From: Nitrospira sp. | GTDB lineage: Bacteria; Nitrospirota; Nitrospiria; Nitrospirales; Nitrospiraceae | Length of the DNA stretch: 64,000 nt | Assembly: GCA_022842445.1 (NCBI GenBank) | Contig: JALHPO010000005.1 | Location: 214,908-278,907, forward strand | Reading direction: 5' to 3' | Shown here: positions 51,110 through 60,391 of the stretch, one piece after another | How the letters are laid out: the number at the start of each line of letters is the position of its first letter | Position numbering within the stretch: the first letter of the stretch is position 1 | Translations under genes and position numbers: made by a program | Notes under the pieces: model-generated | Seen by the model: the letters and a program-made list of their open reading frames with translations, nothing else | The model's database searches: none | Told to the model about the DNA's origin: nothing

Positions 51110-52099
51110 ATGAAGACGATGTCCTTCGTCATCGCCGTGCTTCTGATTAGTGCGTCTATCTGGGCGGCAATGACTCAACCCGTTCCCGCGGTAAGTTCAA
51201 CTTCATCGGAGCAGACTGCGCCTGATCATGTGATTCTGTTTGTACTGGAAGGAGTCGATCAACCGGCGCTTAAGACGGGGCCCATGCCGGTCCTGGGGCG
51301 CCTTGTCAAGGCTGGGGCCGTGACATGGTCAGCCAAGACTGTCGTACCCACTCTCCGGCTGCCAGCGATGGCGTCCCTGCTCACCGGGCTGTCGGTCGAG
51401 AAGCACGGCGTCACCTGGAATACCTTCGAGTTCAGCCGAGGCTATCCCAGGCCTCCCACGCTATTCGATTATCTTGACCTCGGCGGCGGGCGGGACAGCG
51501 CCATTTTCTTCATGGACGAATCGTTGTATCAGCTCGCGAAACCTGAGCCCTATACGGATTACCAGATGTGCGGGCCGTTGAAACCAGAGTGCAGTCCGGC
51601 GCGGCTCGTCTCGTATATCAGGCAATACTTTCAAAAAGCGTCGAGCGGCCATGGATATGGCCATGCCGTTCTGTCATTGCCGCATCTCCTGATCGTGCAC
51701 TTGCCGGATGGAGGGCGCGCCGGAGCCGCCCACGGCTGGAGCTCGAAGGACTATCACGCAGCGCTCCGATCGGTGGATCAGGCCATCGGGGCGGTGCTGG
51801 AGATCTTCGAAGAACAAGGGCTCCTCGCGCGCACCACAGTGTTCGTCACGTCCTTGAGTGGGGCCGGCGCGGTACAGGGGCAATCCACAACGGTCTCATC
51901 ACTCGTCCCATGGATTGCCTTCGGTGCCGGGATCAAGACAGGTCACACTATCCATCAGCCGGTTTCCATTATCGATATGGGCGCGACGGTGATGCGGACC
52001 CTCGGGCTCAAAACCCATATGGAATGGGACAGCCGTGCGGTCGAGGAGATCTTTCGCGACACCGACGCCATCTCCGCGATTCCAACGAAGGGACGGTGA
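51110..52099 (+). CDS. alkaline phosphatase superfamily-like protein, probably catalytically degenerate
   Basis: VVPTLRLPAMASLLTGLSVEKHGV; YHAALRSVDQAIGAVLEIFEEQGLLARTTVFVTSLSGAG; canonical DH/Thr/DxxxH ligands altered. Confidence 0.75.
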   Translation: MKTMSFVIAVLLISASIWAAMTQPVPAVSSTSSEQTAPDHVILFVLEGVDQPALKTGPMPVLGRLVKAGAVTWSAKTVVPTLRLPAMASLLTGLSVEKHGVTWNTFEFSRGYPRPPTLFDYLDLGGGRDSAIFFMDESLYQLAKPEPYTDYQMCGPLKPECSPARLVSYIRQYFQKASSGHGYGHAVLSLPHLLIVHLPDGGRAGAAHGWSSKDYHAALRSVDQAIGAVLEIFEEQGLLARTTVFVTSLSGAGAVQGQSTTVSSLVPWIAFGAGIKTGHTIHQPVSIIDMGATVMRTLGLKTHMEWDSRAVEEIFRDTDAISAIPTKGR

Positions 52100-52105
52100 T
52101 CACTC

Positions 52106-52567
52106 ATGACTGCTCCCGAATACAGGCCGTATCTCGCTCCGCAAATCACGCGCCTGATCCTAGGGTGCGCCGTCGCCGCATGGGCTGCCTGGATGGGAAC
52201 CATCGCCATCGCCGGATCGCCGGAGACATCGGCGACCCGTTATCCCATCACGATCGATGCAACGTCGATAGTGCCCCAGAGCTGGTGGCAAGTGCCGGGT
52301 ATCACGCCTTCGATTTGGTCCTCCGATCCGGAAACCTCCGACGCCTATCGAACGACCGAGCCTCGCATGCTTCACTTACAACCAGGCCGGTACAACTTCA
52401 TCAGCTTCACCTTCGACTTTCCGTTTGAGGTCACCGCGGATGGAACCGTGGCTTATGCATCGTCTCTCAATCAATGTGTGGAAGGACGGGGTATGCCAAC
52501 CTTGATTGTCCGATGCAAACGGACCTATCCCCACGGGGGTCAACCAGAATATTCACAGAATCCATGA
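52106..52567 (+). CDS. hypothetical membrane-anchored protein
   Basis: ORF with N-terminal TM segment directly downstream of the previous gene. Confidence 0.6.
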   Translation: MTAPEYRPYLAPQITRLILGCAVAAWAAWMGTIAIAGSPETSATRYPITIDATSIVPQSWWQVPGITPSIWSSDPETSDAYRTTEPRMLHLQPGRYNFISFTFDFPFEVTADGTVAYASSLNQCVEGRGMPTLIVRCKRTYPHGGQPEYSQNP

Positions 52568-52748
52568 CCGCGGAAGGAGAGGACACTATCTCTAGGGGAA
52601 GGGAATCAGCAACCCTATTCCGTTTCCCTCTGCGCAACCTCCTGCAAACCGGTTCGATCGGTGGGTGGACGCCTTCCGCCCGTCGGCACGATGATGTCCA
52701 GCCATGCCGGGTCCCGCCCACACGACCGCCGGGGTGAAGGAGTGATCG

Positions 52749-53735
52749 ATGAAACGCACGCAGCGGCTGTCCGCTTCAGATCCTGCCTCCATCCGGTTCG
52801 CCGCGGATATTATCCGTGCCGGCGGCCTCGTCGCTTTCCCGACGGAAACAGTGTACGGGCTCGGGTGCAATGCCCTCAATCACGACGCAGTAGCTCGTGT
52901 CTTCGAGGCCAAGCAACGCCCGCGCTTCGACCCGCTCATCGTCCACCTGGCCGACCGATCGATGTTGGAGGCTATCGTGGAATCCATGCCTCCAACGGCT
53001 TATCGGCTCATGGATGTATTCTGGCCTGGCCCGCTGACGCTCGTGTTGCCGAAACGCGCGCACGTTCCCGATCTTGTGACAGCAGGACTTCCCACCGTTG
53101 CAGTCCGAATGCCGGCTCATCCGGCGGCACAGGCACTCATCCGGGAAGCGGGCGTCCCGATCGCAGCCCCAAGCGCCAACCCGTTTGGCTACGTCAGTCC
53201 GACCTGCGCGCAACATGTAGTGGATGGACTGGGCGATCGCGTCGACGTAATTCTCGACGGGGGGCCGTGCCTCCTTGGGGTGGAATCCACCATTGTCGCA
53301 ATGACCGGTACCTGGCCGGAACTTCTTCGGCCGGGAAGCGTCACGCTTTTCGAGATCCGGAACGTCATCGGACCGGCAACGTACACACCGGCTACGCAGA
53401 ACATAGCCGTACCAGGCCAACTCCCCCGCCATTACGCAACCCGCACTCCGATGACTATTCTGGCGGCTCCAGGAATCAGACCCGTGGTGCATGACCATGA
53501 GCGTGCCGGGCTGCTGGCCATGTCACAGCCGAATCACAGAGACAACCAGATCTGTGCAATGGAAATTCTCTCCGCATCCGGCGATCTACGGGAGGCGGCT
53601 CGACATTTATTTGCGGCGCTACGGCGGCTGGATGAGCGGGGTCTCGATCGCATTTACGCCGAGCCCTGTGCGGAATCCGGAATCGGACTTGCGATCATGG
53701 ACCGGCTCCGGCGTTGCGCAACGCCTTGTCATTAG
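52749..53735 (+). CDS. L-threonylcarbamoyladenylate synthase (Sua5/YrdC-type)
   Basis: AADIIRAGGLVAFPTETVYGLGCNA; EAKQRPRFDPLIVHLAD; PIAAPSANPFGYVSPT. Confidence 0.94.
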   Translation: MKRTQRLSASDPASIRFAADIIRAGGLVAFPTETVYGLGCNALNHDAVARVFEAKQRPRFDPLIVHLADRSMLEAIVESMPPTAYRLMDVFWPGPLTLVLPKRAHVPDLVTAGLPTVAVRMPAHPAAQALIREAGVPIAAPSANPFGYVSPTCAQHVVDGLGDRVDVILDGGPCLLGVESTIVAMTGTWPELLRPGSVTLFEIRNVIGPATYTPATQNIAVPGQLPRHYATRTPMTILAAPGIRPVVHDHERAGLLAMSQPNHRDNQICAMEILSASGDLREAARHLFAALRRLDERGLDRIYAEPCAESGIGLAIMDRLRRCATPCH

Positions 53736-54008
53736 TTAGTTCAAACCCAAAGTGCTGACTTTCTGCGAGCAGTGACGCACAGTACGACGTGCGGCCCGTG
53801 CGCCCATGCACCTACATTATCCTGCAGTCAGAACAACACCAAGGCACCGCGAACTCGCAATTATCAGGAGCCCTGTATTTGCTGAGTAATTGCGATTGTC
53901 TGTTCACAATACAGCCCTCGATCAATCTGGAACCTACTTTGCAATGGCGAGAGAGGAGAAGGGGAGCGGATGGTCCGATCGCCCTTGCTGCTTAAGGGAG
54001 GTTGTTCA

Positions 54009-55025
54009 ATGGGTACACAGCATGTCGTGACGATGTTACCGGGAGAGGGCACCGGCCCGGAGATCTGCGAAGCGGTGCGGTTGGTGATCGATGCGAGCGG
54101 GGTCAATATCAAATGGGAGTACGAAGATATTGGACTCGATTGTCTTGAAAAGTACGGCACCCTTCTGCCCGACAAGACGATTCAGAACATTGCCAAGAAC
54201 AAGGTGGCCCTCAAGGGCCCGACGACGACTCCGATCGGCACCGGACACAAAAGCGCCAATGTGACTCTCCGCAAGGTCTTCGATCTTTACGCAAATGTTC
54301 GGCCGGCAAAACTCATCCCGGTGCTTAAACGGCCCTGGGACAAGATCGACATCATCAATTTCCGCGAGAACACCGAAGACTCCTACGCCGCCATCGAGCA
54401 TATGGTTTCTGATGAAGTCGCGCAATGTTTGAAAGTCATTACCTGGCCGGGCTCCTACCGTATCGCCGATTTTGCCTTCAAGTGGGCCAAAGCCAACGGG
54501 CGCAAGAAGATCTACTGCGTCCACAAGGCCAATATCATGAAGATGACCGACGGCCTCTTTCTGGATGCCTTCCGGGAAGTCGCCAAGCAACATCCCGACA
54601 TCGAGTCCGGCGACATCATCGTGGACAATTGCTGTATGCAGCTGGTGAGAAATCCGGCGCAGTTCGACTGCCTGGTCCTCCCGAATCTGTACGGCGACAT
54701 TCTGACAGACCTCTGTGCCGGACTGGTGGGAGGCTTGGGCTTCGCGCCGGGCGCCAATGTCGGCGACGGATGCGCGATTTTCGAAGCCGTTCACGGCTCT
54801 GCGCCGAAGTACGCCGGCATGAAGAAGGTCAATCCTTCGGCCGTGCTGGTCTCCGGCATCATGATGCTCCGCTGGTTGAAGGAGGAGGCCGCCGCCGCGC
54901 GCATCGAGAAGGCCATGTTCGCCGTGCTCGACGAACGCAAACATGTGACGTACGACGTCGGAGGAACAGCCAAAACAGACGAGTATGCACAAGCCATCGT
55001 GGACAAGATGCACGCGAAGGCCTGA
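54009..55025 (+). CDS. isocitrate/isopropylmalate dehydrogenase family protein, likely isocitrate dehydrogenase
   Basis: MGTQHVVTMLPGEGTGPEICEAVRLVID; REnTEDSYAAIEHM; FDCLVLPNLYGDILTDLCAGLVGGLGFAPGAN. Confidence 0.9.
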   Translation: MGTQHVVTMLPGEGTGPEICEAVRLVIDASGVNIKWEYEDIGLDCLEKYGTLLPDKTIQNIAKNKVALKGPTTTPIGTGHKSANVTLRKVFDLYANVRPAKLIPVLKRPWDKIDIINFRENTEDSYAAIEHMVSDEVAQCLKVITWPGSYRIADFAFKWAKANGRKKIYCVHKANIMKMTDGLFLDAFREVAKQHPDIESGDIIVDNCCMQLVRNPAQFDCLVLPNLYGDILTDLCAGLVGGLGFAPGANVGDGCAIFEAVHGSAPKYAGMKKVNPSAVLVSGIMMLRWLKEEAAAARIEKAMFAVLDERKHVTYDVGGTAKTDEYAQAIVDKMHAKA

Positions 55026-55059
55026 GCTTGAGCGCACAGACTGAACAAGGAGAAATCCC

Positions 55060-55410
55060 ATGCCCACATTTACAGAAATCGCCAAAGCGACAAAAAAGAA
55101 AAGAGAGATCAAACTCGTCGGAGTCGATATGTATATCATCACTGAGAAGGGCACCCCGAAGTTCGACGACATCGGAGCCTTCAAATGTGAATTCATTTCG
55201 AACCGAGGCACGAAGGTTTGGCCTGGCTTCGTGAGCCCCGATCTCCTTCAAGTAAACTGGTACCGCTGCCGGTTCATGGCGACCAAAGACGTGCAGGATG
55301 CCGATATCAATGCATTTCTGGACGCTCTGACCAAGAAAGGCTGGTGGTGGTCAGCGGCCCAGAAGTTGTGGACCTACGATGGAGAGCCAGGGTTCAGTAA
55401 GGCCTACTGA
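55060..55410 (+). CDS. stand-alone homolog of the Thermus-type isocitrate dehydrogenase C-terminal domain
   Basis: VGVDMYI ... EFISNRGTKVWPGFVSPDLLQVNWYRCRFM ... KLWTYDGEPGFSKAY; directly downstream of IDH. Confidence 0.68.
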   Translation: MPTFTEIAKATKKKREIKLVGVDMYIITEKGTPKFDDIGAFKCEFISNRGTKVWPGFVSPDLLQVNWYRCRFMATKDVQDADINAFLDALTKKGWWWSAAQKLWTYDGEPGFSKAY

Positions 55411-55921
55411 CGATCGAGCACAGACGGTGGGCGCTTGTGCGCCCACCGTCCTCCTGATCCTGGGCCGAGAAATACAGGCGCATAACGGCAACACAACCGG
55501 CTCTCAGCCGGCTCGGTGGGGAGAACTCGTGATCGGCACCGGCGTCAACAAAGCAGAGGTCGAATATGCCGTGATGCTGGCTGTCTTGGAATTTCAGACA
55601 GAGTTCATGAAGTCCAACTATTCGCGTGTCCAGGTTCAGGTATTTGACGAACTCATCGAGGTAACTCTGACCCGGAACGCTCCGATTCCTGCCGAGGAGG
55701 AACTTGCGAAATCTCCCGGAGGACAAACGCTTCTTCGTCAATTTCATCAGGCGCTGTTCGATTCTTGCCGGGAGCTACTGCGGGCAAAGATTGAACGCGC
55801 TATCGGGGCTAAGGTCGAAAGCATCATCAGTGACCTCGACCTCACGGCGGGGAAAAGCACGCTCCTCATCCGGCTGCAAGAACGTCTTACCACTTCCACT
55901 GCATGTCATTCGAACAGCTAG
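55379..55921 (+). CDS. DUF2294 family protein
   Basis: VQVQVFDELIEVTLTRNAPIPAEEELAKSPGGQTLLRQFHQALFDSCRELLRAKIERAIGAKVESIISDLDLTAGKSTLLIRL; true start uncertain. Confidence 0.68.
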   Translation: MESQGSVRPTDDRAQTVGACAPTVLLILGREIQAHNGNTTGSQPARWGELVIGTGVNKAEVEYAVMLAVLEFQTEFMKSNYSRVQVQVFDELIEVTLTRNAPIPAEEELAKSPGGQTLLRQFHQALFDSCRELLRAKIERAIGAKVESIISDLDLTAGKSTLLIRLQERLTTSTACHSNS

Positions 55922-56169
55922 ACAAATTGGCTATCCCTTAAATTCGGATCGTTGCGTTTTTCATCCCTGGAACTTTGCAGCGAGAGAACGCTGTCATGGT
56001 GACCACGCCGATGCAAATCACACCGAACGAGCATTCGCCGGTTCATAGATACTAGGCCTTCCGCTTTTTCGGAATAACCTACCCCTCTTCAATAAGATCT
56101 GGCACCGGTGCTTTCTGACACATTAGGCATATCCCAAGTCATTCTCTTTATAAATGTAAATCTACTCCA

Positions 56170-56187
56170 TTATCTATTTGCCTATGA
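56170..56187 (+). promoter_or_regulatory. shared upstream motif TTATCTATTTGCCTATGA
   Basis: Recurs as TTATCTATTTGTCTATGA at 63847-63864, at similar distance from a start codon. Confidence 0.5.
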
Positions 56188-56255
56188 GTTGAGCGATCTT
56201 ATAAAAATGACCATGTGAACATATTGTTCACCCCATAACCCACAAGGAGGGCGTC

Positions 56256-56582
56256 ATGAATGCTCAAGGTCTATCGAGAGCCGGCACCCTATCCATCGTC
56301 GCTGCGACGATGATGTTTGCGGCATCGACAGTCTTCGCAGGTGATAAGCCGTCCATGATCGGCAGCAGCGTAGAACTGAAGCCCAAGGCCGTTCCGCAAG
56401 CGAAGGTGGACGTAAAGGATCTGGACGAGCAGGTGTCCCATTTGGAGGTGGTCGATTCGATGGGGAATGCCTATCTCCTCATCCCCCTAAAGACGGCCCA
56501 GGGAAAGAGCCCAGCGGTGGCACAAGATGGAAAGATCATCGTGGAGTACGTACACCCGTATATGGAGCCGCTGAACCGCTGA
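56256..56582 (+). CDS. small secreted hypothetical protein
   Basis: Signal peptide LSIVAATMMFAASTVFAG; strong RBS AAGGAGGGCGTCATG. Confidence 0.75.
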   Translation: MNAQGLSRAGTLSIVAATMMFAASTVFAGDKPSMIGSSVELKPKAVPQAKVDVKDLDEQVSHLEVVDSMGNAYLLIPLKTAQGKSPAVAQDGKIIVEYVHPYMEPLNR

Positions 56583-56675
56583 TAGGTCATGGAATCTGAC
56601 GAGAGCGGCACCAGGTTTCTCCTCGGGAATAGCTGATGTGGTGGGGGCTTTCGTAGCAAGCGAAAGGAAGGAGCC

Positions 56676-56867
56676 ATGAAGCAGGAACGGCAAAAGGAAG
56701 AGAAGAAGGTGAACGGAGTGGCACCAGAAGAAGACGTCTTGTCGATTCAGAAAAGTATCGCCTTGCGTGCGTGCGAACTCTATCTCCAACGTGGTGGAGT
56801 GGATGGTTATGCCGAGGATGATTGGTTGCAGGCAGAACGGGAGATCCTCAAGGAAGTGCAACACTAA
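56676..56867 (+). CDS. DUF2934 family protein
   Basis: IALRACELYLQRGGVDGYAEDDWLQAEREILKE. Confidence 0.8.
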   Translation: MKQERQKEEKKVNGVAPEEDVLSIQKSIALRACELYLQRGGVDGYAEDDWLQAEREILKEVQH

Positions 56868-57239
56868 ATGGTGACAGCGGCGGCTTACCTGAGTGCGAAC
56901 GGGTCTGCCGCCGCAATTTCACCTTCGTTAGCGATCGATGCCTGTCGAGCGTGCAGAATTACTGGACCGGTCCTGAGTAGTGGCGACGCGTCGCAGCGCA
57001 CAGAGCAGCCGCCATGGAATTGGTTCAACCTGCCCCAGACCGATCCGCATCACCTTCCAGGCATCGAGCCGCATCATCCTGCTCCTTACCGGAGTTTCCA
57101 ATCATCGGGCGGTGCAGCGTTGATGTCTGGGCGGACATTCAACACGCCATGACGGCCGTCAAGATGATGCCAGGCTGAGGGGAACAGGAGGAACGCTGCG
57201 TGAAGCTGTGACGCGACGAACGAGACAACATGCATAGCA

Positions 57240-58646
57240 TTGATCAATCCAATGAAACTATTTGATTACGACCTGCTGTGCATCGGGAGCGGCCCGGCCG
57301 GGCAGCGGGCGGCCGTACAAGCTGCCAAACTTGGGAAACGTACCGCCTTGGTCGAGCGAGGCCGCCTCATCGGAGGTGTCTGTGTCGACACAGGAACCAT
57401 TCCCAGTAAGACGTTTCGAGAAGCCGTTCTTCTGGAAACGGGCAGAGCCTTGTTTGACCGGAAGTTTCGACCTCTGGCATCCGGCCATCGTCCAAACGCA
57501 CAGATTCTCTTGGCCAGAGTCGCCGAGGTGGAACAGGAACAAGTCGAGATAATTCATGATCAACTGCAACGCAACGACGTCACTGTGCTCGCGGGCGAAG
57601 CATGCTTTCAGGATCCCCACACGGTCGATGTGGTCAAGGACGGCCGATCAAAGGTTGTGACCGCAGACAATATTCTCATTGCGGTCGGCACGATACCGGC
57701 GCCGCCGCCCGGCATGCGCGCTGAACCGAGTCTGGTCGTCACGAGCGATGAGCTGCTCCAAATAACGACGCTCCCGCGACGATTCACGGTGGTCGGAGCC
57801 GGCGTCATCGGAATCGAATATGCTTCGATGTTCGCCACCCTCGGCATCGAGGTAACCGTCGTCGACAAGCGGGAACGTTTGCTGGAATTCCTCGATGCCG
57901 AGTTGGTTGACGAGTTGCTCCATCAAATGCGGAATATAGGCGTCACATTTCGACTCGGCGAAGCGGTCGAGCGGCTGGACGTCGCCGAGGGGTCGCCTCG
58001 GCATGTCGTAATCTACCTAGAATCAGGCAAACGACTCGTCTCCGAATTGGTGCTGTTCAGCGCAGGACGGCAGGGGGCGACCGATCGATTGAACCTCTCA
58101 GCAGCGGGACTCAAGGCGGATGATCGTGGGCGATTGACGGTCGATCGAGAGTACCGTACGAGCGTCCCGCACATCTTCGCCGCCGGGGATGTCATCGGGT
58201 TTCCGAGCTTGGCGACCACTTCGGCGGAGCAGGGACGCCTGGCTGCTTGCGCGGCTTTTAGTATCGATACGAAGCCAATGACGCCCCATTACCCTATCGG
58301 GATCTACGCGATCCCCGAAGTGTCGGCCGTCGGAGAGCCTGAGCATGTATTAACAGCAAAGAAGGTTCCATATGAGAGCGGTGTCGCCCGCTATCGAGAG
58401 ATTGCGCGCGGCCACATCATGGGTGATAATAGTGGATTCCTCAAGATGCTGTTTCATCGGGAGGACCGTCGTCTCTTGGGAGTGCACGCGGTCGGAACTG
58501 GTGCGACAGAGCTGATCCACATCGGCCAAGCTGTGTTGGGGTTGGGGGGCGGGCTCGATTATTTTCTGTCCACTGCTTTCAACTACCCGACCTTGGCTGA
58601 ATGCTACAAGGTCGCCGCATTGGACGCATTCAACAAGCTTGCATAA
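57240..58646 (+). CDS. sthA: soluble pyridine nucleotide transhydrogenase (Si-specific)
   Basis: DYDLLCIGSGPAGQRAAVQAAKLGKRTALVER; GGVCVDTGTIPSKTFREAVL. Confidence 0.93.
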   Translation: MINPMKLFDYDLLCIGSGPAGQRAAVQAAKLGKRTALVERGRLIGGVCVDTGTIPSKTFREAVLLETGRALFDRKFRPLASGHRPNAQILLARVAEVEQEQVEIIHDQLQRNDVTVLAGEACFQDPHTVDVVKDGRSKVVTADNILIAVGTIPAPPPGMRAEPSLVVTSDELLQITTLPRRFTVVGAGVIGIEYASMFATLGIEVTVVDKRERLLEFLDAELVDELLHQMRNIGVTFRLGEAVERLDVAEGSPRHVVIYLESGKRLVSELVLFSAGRQGATDRLNLSAAGLKADDRGRLTVDREYRTSVPHIFAAGDVIGFPSLATTSAEQGRLAACAAFSIDTKPMTPHYPIGIYAIPEVSAVGEPEHVLTAKKVPYESGVARYREIARGHIMGDNSGFLKMLFHREDRRLLGVHAVGTGATELIHIGQAVLGLGGGLDYFLSTAFNYPTLAECYKVAALDAFNKLA

Positions 58647-58790
58647 GAAAAAAAGACGGGATTACGAACGACGCCCTAGCACCTGTATCTATGCTCTTCG
58701 ATCAAAACCTTCCTGATCAGACCGTTACGGCACGCTCCTGTTCGAAGCTCCATTCAAACCGGACTTGCCTAAAGTAAAAGGAGTCTCCTC

Positions 58791-60260
58791 ATGAGAGTCT
58801 TATCGTTCATTCTCGGCTGGCTACTCCTGCTACCGGCAGTCGGCTATTCAGGTCAGGTCGGAGAAGTACCGGCGGCCGAATCCCTCCCGCCCATTCCATT
58901 CAGTCTGGACGAACTTCATGCAAGGATCGATCGGACTCATCCGCTCCTCAAGGGAGCCGGAGCTGAAAAAACGATCGCCCGCGGCAAGATGCTGAAGGCT
59001 CTTGGCGCGTTCGAACCGACTCTCGTGAATGACACAGAGCTTGAACGTTTTATTTCAAGCACCGACCCCAGCAAGGGGACACAGACGGTGGGATATAACG
59101 ACACGCTGGTTGAAGCGCTGCATCCATCCGGATTTAAAGGCAGCGCCGGGTTCCGCCAAGCGATCGGCGATGCGAGAATTCCAGACCTGTCGTTCGGCAA
59201 CGGGAATCAACAAGTGATTCTGGGCGGGTACCTTCCTCTGCTACGGGGTCTGATGATCAACCCGGAACGTGCAGAACTCCAGCGATCAGAACTGGCCAAC
59301 CCCCTTGCAGACATCAAGATCGCTCAAACCAGGCAAGGTCTCTTCTTGGCAGCGGCCCATCAATTCTGGGAGTGGGTGTCAGCTGCCAAACTGTTCGACG
59401 TTCAGAAGCGAGCGGTCGCCGTGGCGGAAGCACGCTACAAGCAGGTGGAAGAGCGCGCCAAGGCTGGTGTGATCGCTCCAATCGACGTGACGGAAGCCGG
59501 CCAGGAGGTGCATCGCCGGCGGGAAGTTGCCATCGCTGCCCGGCGACTGCTCGAGCAGGAGCAGTTCAAGCTGTCCATGTTTCTGTGGGACAATGGCTCT
59601 CCGACGATCCCGCCAATCGATCGCGTTCCGGAATTTCCGCCGGCGGGACGGCTGCCGACTCCGGAAGACATCATGGCGCATAAGCTGGCCGCGATGGAAG
59701 AACGGCCTGAGGTCAAGGAACTGGACGTGGAGGCAAAAATCAACAACATCGATCTCGCGTTGGCGAAAAATAACCTGCTCCCAAGCCTTGACCTCGAGGC
59801 AGCGCCGGCCCGTTCTCCTGAAAAATTCGTTCTGGGGTTGGGATACCGATTCGGCGTGGAGCTGAGGATTCCTCTGATGCAACGCCGCGGCCGAGGCGAA
59901 GTGCTGCAGGCCCAAGGCCAGGCCGAGCGGCTCGTGATGGCGCAGCAGTATCGGGAAAACCAAGTCCTGGTCGATGTCGATAATGCCTTCTCCGCGATCG
60001 AGCGAGCGAGGGAACGAATAGAGGAGGCGGTACAGGCGCTCCGCCTGGTTGAAATCGTTGAAGAGGGCGAGCGGTACCGCTTCAGCGTCGGGGCAAGCAG
60101 CGTGTTGTTCGTCAATATGCGAGAGCGCAACACTATCGATTCGGAAAATCAGGTCATCCGAGCGAAGGCCGAGTACTACAAGGCCCTGGCGCAATATCAA
60201 TGGGCCATCGGAGCTTGGGCCAAGGGCCCGAATGAAATCATGCGGGCGAGTTATCGTTGA
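58791..60260 (+). CDS. TolC family outer membrane efflux protein
   Basis: Signal peptide; coiled-coil duplicated OEP pattern; RAELQRSELANPLADIKIAQTRQGLFLAAAHQFWEW. Confidence 0.88.
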   Translation: MRVLSFILGWLLLLPAVGYSGQVGEVPAAESLPPIPFSLDELHARIDRTHPLLKGAGAEKTIARGKMLKALGAFEPTLVNDTELERFISSTDPSKGTQTVGYNDTLVEALHPSGFKGSAGFRQAIGDARIPDLSFGNGNQQVILGGYLPLLRGLMINPERAELQRSELANPLADIKIAQTRQGLFLAAAHQFWEWVSAAKLFDVQKRAVAVAEARYKQVEERAKAGVIAPIDVTEAGQEVHRRREVAIAARRLLEQEQFKLSMFLWDNGSPTIPPIDRVPEFPPAGRLPTPEDIMAHKLAAMEERPEVKELDVEAKINNIDLALAKNNLLPSLDLEAAPARSPEKFVLGLGYRFGVELRIPLMQRRGRGEVLQAQGQAERLVMAQQYRENQVLVDVDNAFSAIERARERIEEAVQALRLVEIVEEGERYRFSVGASSVLFVNMRERNTIDSENQVIRAKAEYYKALAQYQWAIGAWAKGPNEIMRASYR

Positions 60261-60391
60261 GGTGACGAGCCGGCGAGAGCGTGGTAGGGTCTACGTGAGT
60301 TCATGGCGGGCTGGTTGAATTACCCGTGAGTCGCGGGTTTACAACCACGTGTTATGTCCTCGCGACCGCAATAATCATGGAACGCTGACGC

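Noticed and set aside
52661-53494. 277-aa plus-strand ORF
   Set aside because: Out-of-frame overlap with the Sua5/YrdC gene; Arg/Ser/Pro-rich shadow.
54036-55211. 391-aa minus-strand ORF
   Set aside because: Antisense to the isocitrate dehydrogenase gene; shadow ORF.
56868-57152. 94-aa ORF after the DUF2934 gene
   Set aside because: No RBS beyond overlap with the preceding stop region, no domain, odd composition; not supported as a gene.
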